Positions 44,586-52,751 of a stretch of DNA of 64,000 nt are shown piece after piece. The DNA comes from Paenibacillus marchantiophytorum. GTDB taxonomy: Bacteria; Bacillota; Bacilli; Paenibacillales; NBRC-103111. A program made the translations under genes and the position numbers. Every line of letters begins with the position of its first letter. Positions within the stretch are counted from its first letter, which is position 1. Below the pieces are notes generated by a model. The model did no database searches. It was not told the DNA's origin and saw only the letters and a list, made by a program, of their open reading frames with translations. The DNA is taken from positions 232,327 through 296,326 of the forward strand of contig NZ_BMHE01000001.1 of the NCBI RefSeq assembly GCF_014640555.1, given 5' to 3'.

Positions 44586-45392
44586 ATGATCCGAACGCTC
44601 CTTGTCTTCCTTGTCATTCTCTCCTTCGAACTCGTCGCTCCCTTCACAACGACAACCTTGCTCGCTGACAATTACAGTCAGGTCACGGCACATCGAGGCA
44701 GTTCGGCTCACACGCCCGAAAATACATTAAGCGCGTTCCGACAAGCCATCCTTGACAAGGCTGGGTATGCGGAGCTCGATGTCCAAGAAACGGCCGACGG
44801 CGCCGTTATGGTCATGCATGATGACAACGCCCTGCGCACCACTGGCCTTAATAAAAATATGTGGGAAGCTGCATCCGATGAACTTAAAACTGCAAATGCC
44901 GGATCTTGGTACAACGCCAAATTTAAGGACGAACGTGTCCCTACTTTGGATGAAGTGATCGAGGTCGCACAAGACCATATCAAACTGAATATTGAAATGA
45001 AAAATAACGGTCACGGCAAGCAGCTTGCCGAGAAAACCGTCGCCATTATACAGAAGCATGGATTTGTGAAACAGTGCACCGTCACATCCTTTGATGTTAA
45101 TTTGCTCCACACGGTCAAGAAGCTCAACCCGCAGATTAAAACAGGGCTCATCGTGAGTCAGAAATCAGAGCCGGACTCGCTTTGGACAAACCAAGACTAT
45201 GATGTCGTGTCTGCCGCCTACCCCATGGTTAATGCAGAGTTCATAAAACAGGCTTCCCTGCATAATAAAGAAGTCTACGTCTGGACGGTGAATGACAAAT
45301 CCATGATGAGACAATTGTTGACTCTCGGAGTGTCCAGCATCATCACTAACTCACCTGATCAGCTTGTTCAAATCATGAACGAGCATAACTGA
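44586..45392 (+). CDS. Secreted glycerophosphodiester phosphodiesterase
   Basis: 268 residues from ATG 44586 (GGAG site 8 nt upstream; the earlier ATG 44547 has none). A signal peptide or N-terminal anchor is followed by a GDPD barrel: HRGSSAHTPENT, AELDVQETADG, MVMHDDN, NIEMKN and VYVWTVND, covering the metal and catalytic residues (HR, E-x-D, HD). It releases glycerol-3-phosphate from deacylated phospholipids or teichoic acid outside the cell. Proximity to an alkaline phosphatase suggests phosphate scavenging. Upstream, CTAACA, TTAATA and GTGATA recur at 11-bp steps (44490-44517), reminiscent of a Pho box, but the match is loose. Confidence 0.9.
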   Translation: MIRTLLVFLVILSFELVAPFTTTTLLADNYSQVTAHRGSSAHTPENTLSAFRQAILDKAGYAELDVQETADGAVMVMHDDNALRTTGLNKNMWEAASDELKTANAGSWYNAKFKDERVPTLDEVIEVAQDHIKLNIEMKNNGHGKQLAEKTVAIIQKHGFVKQCTVTSFDVNLLHTVKKLNPQIKTGLIVSQKSEPDSLWTNQDYDVVSAAYPMVNAEFIKQASLHNKEVYVWTVNDKSMMRQLLTLGVSSIITNSPDQLVQIMNEHN

Positions 45393-45445
45393 AGCTATTT
45401 CAAGTCGCATCGGCCTAGTGAAGAGCGCAGCAGTAGCCGCTAATG

Positions 45446-45736
45446 ATGAAAATGGCTTCGCCGCCCTAAGAAATGAGCCTCTTTAAGCGACAAATCTTAC
45501 TAGAAGAACTCTAGGACGCTATTTAGACAAATAGCAGGCATGCTAGGGTAGAAGCGGAACTACAGGATCTTATTTCCACGAAAAGCGCTTCAATTTCTCC
45601 GCAAACAGCAAAATAGCGCCCTGCAGTTCCCTCAACCTCGCGATAATGACTGTTTATTCCATATTAGCGTACTGTAGTTCCCTCCCGCTCGCGATCACGA
45701 CACTTTTTGCTAAAATTGCGGCATGTCGTTCCCTTA
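45446..45736. repeat. Composite intergenic repeat array, member 3
   Basis: Lead block GGCTTCGCCGCCC (45454-45466), then five motif copies. Complement copies are at 45503-45524 and 45554-45575; forward copies are at 45612-45632, 45663-45683 and 45714-45734. Steps are 51, 58, 51 and 51 bp. The forward units are true 51-bp repeats, including the tail TCGCGAT-N-A-N-GAC. Most of the 534-bp gap between the phosphodiesterase and the next gene is this element. Confidence 0.85.
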
Positions 45737-45797
45737 TCTCCTCGCGAGGCAGTTTGGGTAACTTCTCGATTACGCCAAAACGTATCAATAAAGAAAA

Positions 45798-45818
45798 GAC
45801 CCAGCCTGCGGCTAGGTC
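45798..45818 (-). terminator. Terminator after the two-gene stress-like unit
   Basis: GACCCAGCC-TGC-GGCTAGGTC, 9-bp stem with one wobble pair, minus-strand tail TTTTCTTTATT. Nearly the same sequence forms the terminator at 51083-51101. Confidence 0.75.
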
Positions 45819-45926
45819 ATCTACACTTATGAGCTCAGGGACCAAATAGACAAGCCAGACGTGCTAAATGTGCTTATTCCCGCTACTTCCGCGATATCTC
45901 GTAAGTTCCTAGGCACTAGCTGTCAT

Positions 45927-46202
45927 CTATATCGTGCCGCCAGCGCTCTCTATGACACGAACCGCTTGTTCATACACGCTGTCATCAATCACTGCCGCAA
46001 GGATGATATCAAGTCCAACTGCACCCAAATCCCCTTTGTCGCTCAGCATGCTATCAGCCATCGCAGATTCCAAACCATGGCCGATATCATTGGTAAAACG
46101 ATCCACTTGCACATCTTCCGCTCTTAACGCTTTCAGCTTGGCTGCCGCACCATGGGCCTGCTCCGGGGAGTGAAAATACGCGAGAATCGCTTTCTCCGCC
46201 AT
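45927..46202 (-). CDS. Small conserved-looking protein, general-stress-17M-like fold (uncertain)
   Basis: 91 residues from ATG 46202, with an AGGAAG site 9 nt upstream. The pattern strand-helix-strand in MAEKAILAYFHSPEQAHGAAAKLKALR and VQVDRF recalls the repeated unit of YflT/general stress protein 17M, but I do not recognise it with confidence. It begins one base after the stop of the 50-residue gene upstream, so the two are coupled. Confidence 0.6.
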   Translation of the reverse strand: MAEKAILAYFHSPEQAHGAAAKLKALRAEDVQVDRFTNDIGHGLESAMADSMLSDKGDLGAVGLDIILAAVIDDSVYEQAVRVIESAGGTI

Positions 46203-46203
46203 C

Positions 46204-46356
46204 TTAGTTGTCTTCCTGTCTGTGATCTGCCGCTTGGGCGCGCTCAGCCGCTTCGAAATCATCCTGGTCGGCCGACTCTGCCGCGAATTCAACATCCTCA
46301 TTTTTAACTACAGGCAGTTGACTTTGCTGCTCTTGCTGCTCGTTAACGTTGCTCAT
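46204..46356 (-). CDS. Small acidic, Gln-rich protein of 50 residues
   Basis: ATG 46356 is preceded by a strong AGGAGGG site at 7 nt, and the frame ends with TAA one base before the next start. The product starts MSNVNEQQEQQSQLPVV and continues with many Glu, Asp, Ala and Gln and no hydrophobic segment, so it is probably disordered and soluble. No family is recognised. The good translation signals and tight coupling to the downstream gene make it likely to be real. Confidence 0.65.
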   Translation of the reverse strand: MSNVNEQQEQQSQLPVVKNEDVEFAAESADQDDFEAAERAQAADHRQEDN

Positions 46357-46446
46357 TGCTTTCCCTCCTAAAAAACCTTCTATAGTAAAATCCAGTTTTT
46401 AGTTTGCGATAAACAATGCTTTTTATACCTTGGATAAGCTGTGATT

Positions 46447-47214
46447 TTATTCCTTGATCTTCTCAAAGGAGGCATCGTAGAGGCGGAACATCGTTTTGTA
46501 GCCTGATTCATCCAGCTTAATGCCAACATCCAATTTCCCCGTGATAAGCAGCGGTCCTGAGGTATAGCGAAGCTTCACCGAATCCGGAACGAAAACGATC
46601 ATGATTTTGTTCCAGTAGGTTTCATCCCCATTGTCAAAAGGGCATTCCGCGCCTGGCTGCGGAATAAGCAGGAACCAGTGCTTATCGAATGACAGCACTT
46701 CCCCCATAAACCCTTTGATCTGCACGGTTTTCCCACTTTTATCCCAGAAGGCATTGGACGGCTTATCCTGCTTATCATCATCGAAGAATTGGTCCCAGTG
46801 AATCAAATTGGATGAGATTGCCGCCTTCGGTTTGTCACTTAGCGGTTTCTCTTGGTTAGGCTTGGATTCCTGCTTCGGCGCCTCTGTTGCCTGTACAGCT
46901 TCCCTAACTGCCTCTTTGGGGGCTTTCGACGAAAGCGGCTCCGCTTGAGGCTTATCCGCTATTTTGGGAGTTGGAGCTGGCGTCGCTACTGCTTCAACTT
47001 CCGTCTTCGGTGTTGGGGACGGCGATGGGGATAGTGAAGGCGATGCTTCTGAAACAGCCATAGGGCTGACAGAAGGCTCTGCTGACACGTTCCCCGCTTG
47101 GGAGATGCTGCCAAAGGACTGGCCAGCCATCTCCGTTTTCTTTTGACCACAGCCGGTTATGATGACAACGCCCATGAGTAGGCTCAATCCTACGATCGAT
47201 AACTTTTTTCTCAA
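46447..47214 (-). CDS. Lipoprotein with Pro/Ser/Thr-rich linker and DUF3299-like C-terminal domain
   Basis: 255 residues from TTG 47214 (GAGGTG site 7 nt upstream), giving a lipoprotein signal MRKKLSIVGLSLLMGVVIITGC. A long low-complexity linker follows (repeated SPSPSP and PAPTPK), then about 115 residues (VQIKGFMGEVLSFDKHWFLLIPQPGAECPFDN...). These resemble DUF3299 domains, whose core reads as a small beta barrel with FLLxP and a conserved Cys. It lies 10 nt after the ABC permease gene and is cotranscribed with it. In Gram-negative bacteria such lipoproteins accompany MacB/LolD-type transporters linked to zinc; a similar role here is inference. Confidence 0.68.
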   Translation of the reverse strand: MRKKLSIVGLSLLMGVVIITGCGQKKTEMAGQSFGSISQAGNVSAEPSVSPMAVSEASPSLSPSPSPTPKTEVEAVATPAPTPKIADKPQAEPLSSKAPKEAVREAVQATEAPKQESKPNQEKPLSDKPKAAISSNLIHWDQFFDDDKQDKPSNAFWDKSGKTVQIKGFMGEVLSFDKHWFLLIPQPGAECPFDNGDETYWNKIMIVFVPDSVKLRYTSGPLLITGKLDVGIKLDESGYKTMFRLYDASFEKIKE

Positions 47215-47224
47215 CTGGTTCACC

Positions 47225-48448
47225 TCAAGATTTAAATAATTGCAAGGGGTCCACGCGATAAGCCTGCAAAGCAGGACCGATGGAAGCCACAACACCAATC
47301 AACAATGTGCCTAAGACAAGCCAACCCTCGCCAGGCATGTAATGCCAGCTCTGGATTTGCAAGCCTGAATACTCAAACACAGCTTCACGGCTCAAATAGC
47401 CGCCTGCATGGCCTATTACTAACCCGCCTATAAGACCAATGAAGGTGAGAAGAACACCTTCGCCAATCAATGAAAACCACACATAACTTTTGGATTTGCC
47501 GATAAGCCGCAGCAATCCTACATCCTTCTTCCGCTCATTGACGGCGGCAATTAGGGAGAGCAGAATAGAACCTGCTGCCAGGAATATGCAAATAACTGTC
47601 ACAACACTGAGCGCTTGCGTGCCTTTGTCTACCACATTGACAACATCGGCTACAGCCTTGCTTGTATAAATCGCTTGGACATTGTTCATTTGTCCATATT
47701 TGGTTTTAATCGATTGCGCCCCTAGCAAGGTTTTGGGCTTAACCAGAATGGTTGTAATTTCCTTCGAAGCCGACTGCTGATTCTCATGAACCGCCCAAGC
47801 ATAATCCAGTGTCGTAAAGATCGCCCGATCATCTGAGGTAAGCAGTGGCGGCAAAATACCGACGATGTTATATGTAAACTGATGATGATGATCAGCTTCC
47901 CCAGCTTCACCCTCATGATGATCCTCATCGTCATCTACTGCACCTTTGACCAAACCATGCGCGCCTTGAAATTTATCACCTACATGAAGTCCCAATTCAC
48001 TGGCTACGTGAGAACCGACGATCGTATCGCCAAGTTTCTCATACAACTTGCCTTGCGCCATATGTTTATCGGTCCCATACCGAGTTAAGAAATAATCGAC
48101 TTCCATGCCGACTATCGGAAAACCATTGTAATTATCGCCTGTCGTCATCGCAAAAGCCTTATCAACCGCTGCATCTTTACGAACCTCATCCAGCAAAGTA
48201 AAGGGCACATTGCCTGTCGGGGAGCCGATATGATAATAGGTATTCAGTGCAAGCTGGGTGGCGCTGCCTTTGGCGCCAATCGTCACTTCAAAGGGACCAT
48301 ACCCTTTCTCGGCGCCTTTCTCAATACCGTCGCTGCAGAGCAGCAGAAAAACAACCAAGGCGACTGTGACAGCAACCGACATCACCGTAAGGAGGGAGAG
48401 CGTTTTGCGATGAAGCACATTACGCCACAATAAAGAAATTAAGTTCAT
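47225..48448 (-). CDS. ABC transporter permease (FtsX/MacB type) with His-rich loop
   Basis: 407 residues: one N-terminal membrane segment, a large extracytoplasmic domain, then three C-terminal segments, the MacB/FtsX plan. The extracytoplasmic part holds an acidic His-rich stretch (VDDDEDHHEGEAGEADHHHQ, near residue 180) that looks like a metal-binding loop. The start overlaps the ATPase gene by 4 nt (ATGA). Permeases of this type move lipoproteins or peptides or transmit force, not usually small solutes. The His loop and the DUF3299-like partner suggest metal, perhaps zinc, handling. Confidence 0.82.
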   Translation of the reverse strand: MNLISLLWRNVLHRKTLSLLTVMSVAVTVALVVFLLLCSDGIEKGAEKGYGPFEVTIGAKGSATQLALNTYYHIGSPTGNVPFTLLDEVRKDAAVDKAFAMTTGDNYNGFPIVGMEVDYFLTRYGTDKHMAQGKLYEKLGDTIVGSHVASELGLHVGDKFQGAHGLVKGAVDDDEDHHEGEAGEADHHHQFTYNIVGILPPLLTSDDRAIFTTLDYAWAVHENQQSASKEITTILVKPKTLLGAQSIKTKYGQMNNVQAIYTSKAVADVVNVVDKGTQALSVVTVICIFLAAGSILLSLIAAVNERKKDVGLLRLIGKSKSYVWFSLIGEGVLLTFIGLIGGLVIGHAGGYLSREAVFEYSGLQIQSWHYMPGEGWLVLGTLLIGVVASIGPALQAYRVDPLQLFKS

Positions 48449-49122
48449 CCCGCTTCTCTCCTTGGCAGTTCATTTATCTCTTGAATATGAACCCGCTTAG
48501 GGTACATGTCAGCTAAGTGCAAATCATGTGTAACCGTCAGCAAAGTGAGCTTCTCCGCTTCACATATCTCCAGCAGCAGAGACATGATGTCTCCTGCTGT
48601 TTCCCAATCCAAGCTGCCCGTTGGCTCATCCGCCAAAATCAGCTGTGGCTTAGCTATAATAGCGCGTATGATAGCCGCGCGCTGCTGTTGACCGCGAGAC
48701 AATTCCGCAGGGCGATGATGCTGGCGATCCTGCAAGCCGACGCGTTCAAACCAGTCATCCACTTGAACTTTGGCCTGCTTTTTCGTCCAATTGTGCGGCA
48801 CAATGAGTTCCACATTCTGCCTTGCAGTCAGCGACGAAATCAGATGGAAATCTTGAAAAATATAACCGACATGCTCCGCTCTGTAGCGATCCCGCTTGCT
48901 TTCCGATAATTGGTGTATTGGCAAACCGTGTACCCAAATTTCACCCTGATCTGGCGTCATTACGCCGCTAAGCAAATGCAGAAGTGTGCTCTTCCCACTT
49001 CCACTGGGTCCTGTGAGCGCTATTCGCTCACCCTGTTCGACCTGCCAATCCGAAACGCTCAGAATCGGCAAGCTTTTGCCATGCATCGCAAACGATTTAG
49101 TAACACCCTTAATTGCAATCAT
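48445..49122 (-). CDS. ABC transporter ATP-binding protein (MacB/LolD type)
   Basis: 225 residues with Walker A GPSGSGKST, signature LSRGQQQRAAI, Walker B LILADEPTGSLDWET and H-loop TVTHDLHLA. The GSLD form of the Walker B end is typical of the LolD/MacB/FtsE group. It energises the permease encoded by the overlapping next gene. First gene of an ATPase-permease-lipoprotein operon. Confidence 0.92.
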   Translation of the reverse strand: MIAIKGVTKSFAMHGKSLPILSVSDWQVEQGERIALTGPSGSGKSTLLHLLSGVMTPDQGEIWVHGLPIHQLSESKRDRYRAEHVGYIFQDFHLISSLTARQNVELIVPHNWTKKQAKVQVDDWFERVGLQDRQHHRPAELSRGQQQRAAIIRAIIAKPQLILADEPTGSLDWETAGDIMSLLLEICEAEKLTLLTVTHDLHLADMYPKRVHIQEINELPRREAG

Positions 49123-49161
49123 AGTGGTCCTCCAACATCAACTGTCTTAAACAGGAAAAGA

Positions 49162-49187
49162 GGACAAGGGCATTATAACCCCTGTCC
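49162..49187 (-). terminator. Terminator after the alkaline phosphatase gene
   Basis: Inverted repeat GGACAAGGG/CCCCTGTCC around an 8-nt loop, T-rich minus-strand tail (TCTTTTCC), 20 nt past the stop. Confidence 0.7.
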
Positions 49188-49206
49188 ATGCTGTTCCTCT
49201 GGCTTT

Positions 49207-50943
49207 TTAGTTTTTAACGATACGCTCGTTGACCGCATCCCAAGTCAAGCTTTTGCCAGTCAATTTCGTGAAAGCTTCCAGCGGCAAGTAAAGCTTGCCG
49301 TTGTCGACATTGCCAACCAATGCGCTAGCAGCTCCATTGTCGGTAATTGCGCCTGTTTCCACAAGCACCGTTAATTTTTGGCTGTCTTTTGCCAAAACAA
49401 CGGATTTCGTTGCTTCATCCCATGTTACTTTGATATCCAAAGCCTCAGCCAAGGATTTCGCTGTGAACAATGTTTTATTATCGCGGGTAACTTTGAAAAG
49501 AGGGTACAAGTATTTGTCTTGCAGCTCTTTCGTTGCTGCTGCCAAGTCAGCGCCAATCACTTTAGCTCCGCTTTTGGCAACATCCGTATTGTCGATATCC
49601 CCTTTGACGAGGGAAGCAATCGGACCGTAAGCCCATACGCCTACGTCAACACCGGTATGGCCATGTCCTGTCCAACCCACAGCAAGACGTTTGGAAACTA
49701 CCGCGTTATAACCGCCGGAACGCCCATAGGAAGAACCGTCACCTTTCAAAATCAAAGCAATTTCATCATCGGACAAATCGGTGAAACCAATGTTGTCAGC
49801 GACAATTTTACGAACATCATCAGCCGTTTGCGCTGTTTTTAGGATGCCATCCAAATACTCGTAAGAATGTTTCTGTTTGTTGAACAGATCCACGTTCAGC
49901 TCGTACACATTGTTAATCCCTAGGGACAATCCGCCCGTTTCATGGTCCGCTGTTACGACAACAGACGTATTGCCGTCTTTTTTAGCGAAATCAACGAGTG
50001 TTTTGAAGGTAGCGTCAAGCTCCAACAATTCTTGGATGTTAGAAGGAAGATCGTTCGCATGACCTGCGTGGTCGATACGCCCTTGCTCTACCAGCAAGAC
50101 GAAACCATTTTTATTTTGGGATAAAAGTTCAAGCGCTTTTTGGGATAATTGCGGTAAGCTTGGCGTACTTGCTTCACGGTCAAGCACATAAGGGATTTCG
50201 TTCATTGCAAAAAGTCCAAGAGCATTGCCTGCTGTAGCCGGGATAGCATCTAACCCTTTTTTATCATAAGCGGTTTTGAATCCTTTAGCCTCAAAGTCAG
50301 GAATGATGTTCTTGTCTGTCCGTTTGCCCTTCTCATCCTTGGTTACGAAATTGGCTTTACCGCCACCGAACAAGACATTTACACCGCTCGTCAGGTATTG
50401 GCTTGCGATCGCGTTCTGGTTGCTGCGTTGACGAACATGTGAAGCCCATACCGCTGGTGTTGCGCCAACAATGCTGTCTGTTGTCACAAGTCCGGTAGCT
50501 TTGCCTTGCTTCATAGCCGCTTCAATGACGGAAGCAAATGGTTTTGCCACTTCGCCATTGGATACGCTGATTGCGTTATTATAGGTTTTATTGCCTGTCG
50601 AGAAAGCAGTTCCAGCGGCTGCTGAGTCAGTTACAGCTCCTGATTCCGATGTATACGGACCTGCTTGCGAATATGTAGTTGCTTTGCCGACGTAATAGCC
50701 GCCATCAAGCTCTAGTCGATCTTTATTTAAAAACTTTTTGGAATAATATCTGGCTGCCGTTACTTCAGCAGGGCCCATGCCGTCGCCGATGAGAACAATC
50801 AAATTTTTGGATTGTGCTGCTGGTGTTGTTGGTGCTGCTGGTGTTGTTGTGGTCTCAGCAGCTGATGCTGCGCCTGCAACACTTAGAGCCAGTAATGAAA
50901 CTGATAAACCGGAACCCACGATTTGTTTTAGACTTTTCTTCAA
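49207..50943 (-). CDS. Secreted alkaline phosphatase with copper-amine-oxidase-N-like C-terminal domain
   Basis: 578 residues from TTG 50943 (GGAGGG site, 8 nt), giving the signal peptide MKKSLKQIVGSGLSVSLLALSVAGAASA. The phosphatase domain shows LIVLIGDGMGPAEV, the active-site Ser in GAVTDSAAAGTAFSTG, EQGRIDHAGHAND and VVVTADHETGG, with the metal ligands of the PhoA family. The last 110 residues repeat a surface-associated fold (SLAEALDIKVTWDEATKSVVL, LPLEAFTKLTGKSLTWD) also found on the GH26 protein in this window. It releases phosphate from organic esters outside the cell. Confidence 0.93.
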   Translation of the reverse strand: MKKSLKQIVGSGLSVSLLALSVAGAASAAETTTTPAAPTTPAAQSKNLIVLIGDGMGPAEVTAARYYSKKFLNKDRLELDGGYYVGKATTYSQAGPYTSESGAVTDSAAAGTAFSTGNKTYNNAISVSNGEVAKPFASVIEAAMKQGKATGLVTTDSIVGATPAVWASHVRQRSNQNAIASQYLTSGVNVLFGGGKANFVTKDEKGKRTDKNIIPDFEAKGFKTAYDKKGLDAIPATAGNALGLFAMNEIPYVLDREASTPSLPQLSQKALELLSQNKNGFVLLVEQGRIDHAGHANDLPSNIQELLELDATFKTLVDFAKKDGNTSVVVTADHETGGLSLGINNVYELNVDLFNKQKHSYEYLDGILKTAQTADDVRKIVADNIGFTDLSDDEIALILKGDGSSYGRSGGYNAVVSKRLAVGWTGHGHTGVDVGVWAYGPIASLVKGDIDNTDVAKSGAKVIGADLAAATKELQDKYLYPLFKVTRDNKTLFTAKSLAEALDIKVTWDEATKSVVLAKDSQKLTVLVETGAITDNGAASALVGNVDNGKLYLPLEAFTKLTGKSLTWDAVNERIVKN

Positions 50944-51082
50944 AATGTATTCCCTCCAAAAATAGTATTTCACCTTAACTAGCATAAGCCTCAGAGATTA
51001 AGAGAAAGTCATAGGAACGTCTACGCTATGTAAAATATTTCGACATTTATTTGCGGAATGTTAAAATAAAAAAACAAAAAAA

Positions 51083-51101
51083 ACCTAGCCTGCGGCTAGG
51101 T
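51083..51101 (-). terminator. Terminator upstream of phoA (minus strand)
   Basis: Perfect 8-bp stem ACCTAGCC-TGC-GGCTAGGT; minus-strand tail of eight T followed by GTTTTTTTATTTT. Near-identical to the stem at 45798-45818. Confidence 0.85.
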
Positions 51102-51461
51102 CATCAAGTCAATGAACCTTGAGGCAAGCTCAAGCCCCTTACGAACTCAATACCCTTTATTCGACCAAAATCGCTCATTCTGAAAATCTAATGAATCCCA
51201 GATGCGCTATTTCAAGCAAACGATCACCTTTCGGCCAATAAAGTGCCGGGTAGCGCCAACTCCGTTCATTAAATCTCCAAAGCAGCCGTTTTCTGGTCTA
51301 TAAGCATCATACAGTTCATTAGCTGCTTGTAGAGACCGAAAACCGCCGTAGCAAAGAAGTCTTTGTTTATCATGGTAGCTAAACACGACGCATTCTCCGT
51401 CATAGGACTGGTGCCTGCTTGGCTAGGGGCGTTCTTTATCAGAAAAAAACACCCTGCCAGG

Positions 51462-51489
51462 GCACATACAGATGAGAATCTGTACGTGC
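51462..51489 (-). terminator. Probable terminator after dnaJ
   Basis: 12-bp inverted repeat GCACATACAGAT/ATCTGTACGTGC (one mismatch, GAGA loop), 37 nt past the dnaJ stop; a run of seven T follows about 12 nt after the stem on the minus strand. Confidence 0.5.
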
Positions 51490-51526
51490 TGATAGCGGAG
51501 TGCTTAGTAGGAATCATTTTGTATAA

Positions 51527-52642
51527 TTAATCGCCTAAGAAGGCTCTTTTCATACGTTCAAAAATCGATTGATTTTGCTCATGGGTATGCTCGCCGCTCT
51601 GCTTCCCAAATTGACGAAGCAGATCCTTCTGCTCATCGCTTAGATTCGTAGGCGTCATCACGATCACTTTGACGTGCTGATCCCCTTGACCGAATCCGCG
51701 AAGATGAGGCACACCTTTCCCTTTCAAGCGGAAATAGGTGTCGGTTTGTGTACCCGCAGGAATTTTGAGTTTCACTTTCTCTGTCAGCGTAGGGATCTCG
51801 ATCTCATCACCTAGCGCAGCCTGCATAAACGTCAATGGCACTTCACAGTACACATCGTTTCCTTCACGTTCGAAGAACTCATGCGATTTCACGCGAATGA
51901 CAACGTAGAGATCGCCTGCAGGACCTCCGCGCGTACCGCCTTCCCCTTCGCCAGATACACGAAGCTGAGCACCATCATCGACGCCTGCTGGAATCTTGAT
52001 GTGAATGGTCCGTTGTTTCTTCACTTTACCGGCGCCATGGCACGCTCCGCATTTCTCTTTGATGATTTTCCCTTGACCGTTACATGTTGAACAAACACGA
52101 CGGTTGACGATACGACCAAAAGCTGTGTTCTGCACGACTTCCTGCTGACCGCTGCCATGACATGTTCCGCAAGTTTCCGGTTTCGTCCCTGGCTTAGCGC
52201 CGCTTCCGCTGCACGTATCACAATTTTCTGTGCGAGGAATATGAATATCGATTTCTTTCCCGAAAATCGCTTCCTTGAACTCGATGGTCATCGTGTATTG
52301 CAAGTCGTTCCCACGTTGTGGAGCATTCGGGTTACGACGGTTTCCACCGCCGCCACCGCCAAAGAACATATCAAAAATATCGCCAAAACCACCGCCGAAA
52401 TCTTGACCACCCATGCCCTGATTCGGATCTACGTGACCAAAGCGGTCGTATTGGGCTTTCTTCTGATCATCGCTGAGTACATCATAAGCGTCTTTCGCTT
52501 CTTTGAATTTATCTTCCGCATCCGCGGCTTTGTTCACGTCAGGGTGATATTGACGCGCCATTTTACGATAAGCCTTCTTGATATCATCTGGCGAAGCATC
52601 CTTGCCTAGACCAAGGACCTCATAATAATCACGTTTACTCAT
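51527..52642 (-). CDS. dnaJ: Chaperone DnaJ (Hsp40)
   Basis: 371 residues: J domain with QYHPDVN (HPD), Gly/Phe-rich region with MFFGGGGGG, four zinc-finger CxxCxGxG motifs ([32 protein letters not shown]) and a substrate-binding C-terminal domain. It delivers unfolded proteins to DnaK and stimulates its ATPase. Full length. A strong hairpin separates it from dnaK (52677-52713). Confidence 0.97.
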   Translation of the reverse strand: MSKRDYYEVLGLGKDASPDDIKKAYRKMARQYHPDVNKAADAEDKFKEAKDAYDVLSDDQKKAQYDRFGHVDPNQGMGGQDFGGGFGDIFDMFFGGGGGGNRRNPNAPQRGNDLQYTMTIEFKEAIFGKEIDIHIPRTENCDTCSGSGAKPGTKPETCGTCHGSGQQEVVQNTAFGRIVNRRVCSTCNGQGKIIKEKCGACHGAGKVKKQRTIHIKIPAGVDDGAQLRVSGEGEGGTRGGPAGDLYVVIRVKSHEFFEREGNDVYCEVPLTFMQAALGDEIEIPTLTEKVKLKIPAGTQTDTYFRLKGKGVPHLRGFGQGDQHVKVIVMTPTNLSDEQKDLLRQFGKQSGEHTHEQNQSIFERMKRAFLGD

Positions 52643-52676
52643 TGTTCCACTCCCATGTTCAAGACTACAAACGGAA

Positions 52677-52713
52677 AGTCAAAGCCACGGAACAATTCCG
52701 GACGGCTTTGACT
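52677..52713. terminator. Intercistronic hairpin between dnaK and dnaJ
   Basis: Perfect 10-bp stem AGTCAAAGCC/GGCTTTGACT plus an inner 5-bp stem CGGAA/TTCCG. There is no long T run, so it more likely sets the dnaK:dnaJ ratio by partial termination or RNA processing than ends the transcript. Confidence 0.6.
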
Positions 52714-52751
52714 AGTCAGCTTGTTACACTTCCTATTAAGTTAGGATATGT

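Larger units (their letters stand above)
50944..51526. other. 583-bp gap between phoA and dnaJ: leader and terminators only
   Basis: Holds the ribosome binding site and presumed promoter region of the phosphatase, the terminator at 51083-51101 and a second hairpin at 51462-51489. An 82-codon frame (51269-51517) lacks a ribosome binding site and is not accepted. I find no convincing Pho box. At 51201-51213 (AGATGCGCTATTT) there is a fragment resembling one end of the dispersed repeat motif. Confidence 0.5.

Noticed and set aside
45503..45734. CRISPR-like regular spacing of short repeats
   Set aside because: The motif changes orientation within the array, the intervening sequences are themselves related, and no cas genes are present.
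45646..45849. Open frames on both strands within repeat array 3
   Set aside because: They consist of the 51-bp repeat units and a terminator; no translation signals.
50944..51065. Pho box upstream of the alkaline phosphatase
   Set aside because: TTAACA and TTTACA elements occur on the minus strand but 30 bp apart, not at 11-bp multiples; not convincing.
51181..51260. Fifth repeat array near AGATGCGCTATTT
   Set aside because: Only half of one motif matches and no second copy lies at 51 bp.
51269..51517. 82-codon open frame downstream of dnaJ
   Set aside because: No ribosome binding site before the ATG, no recognisable family, and it runs across the hairpin at 51462-51489.
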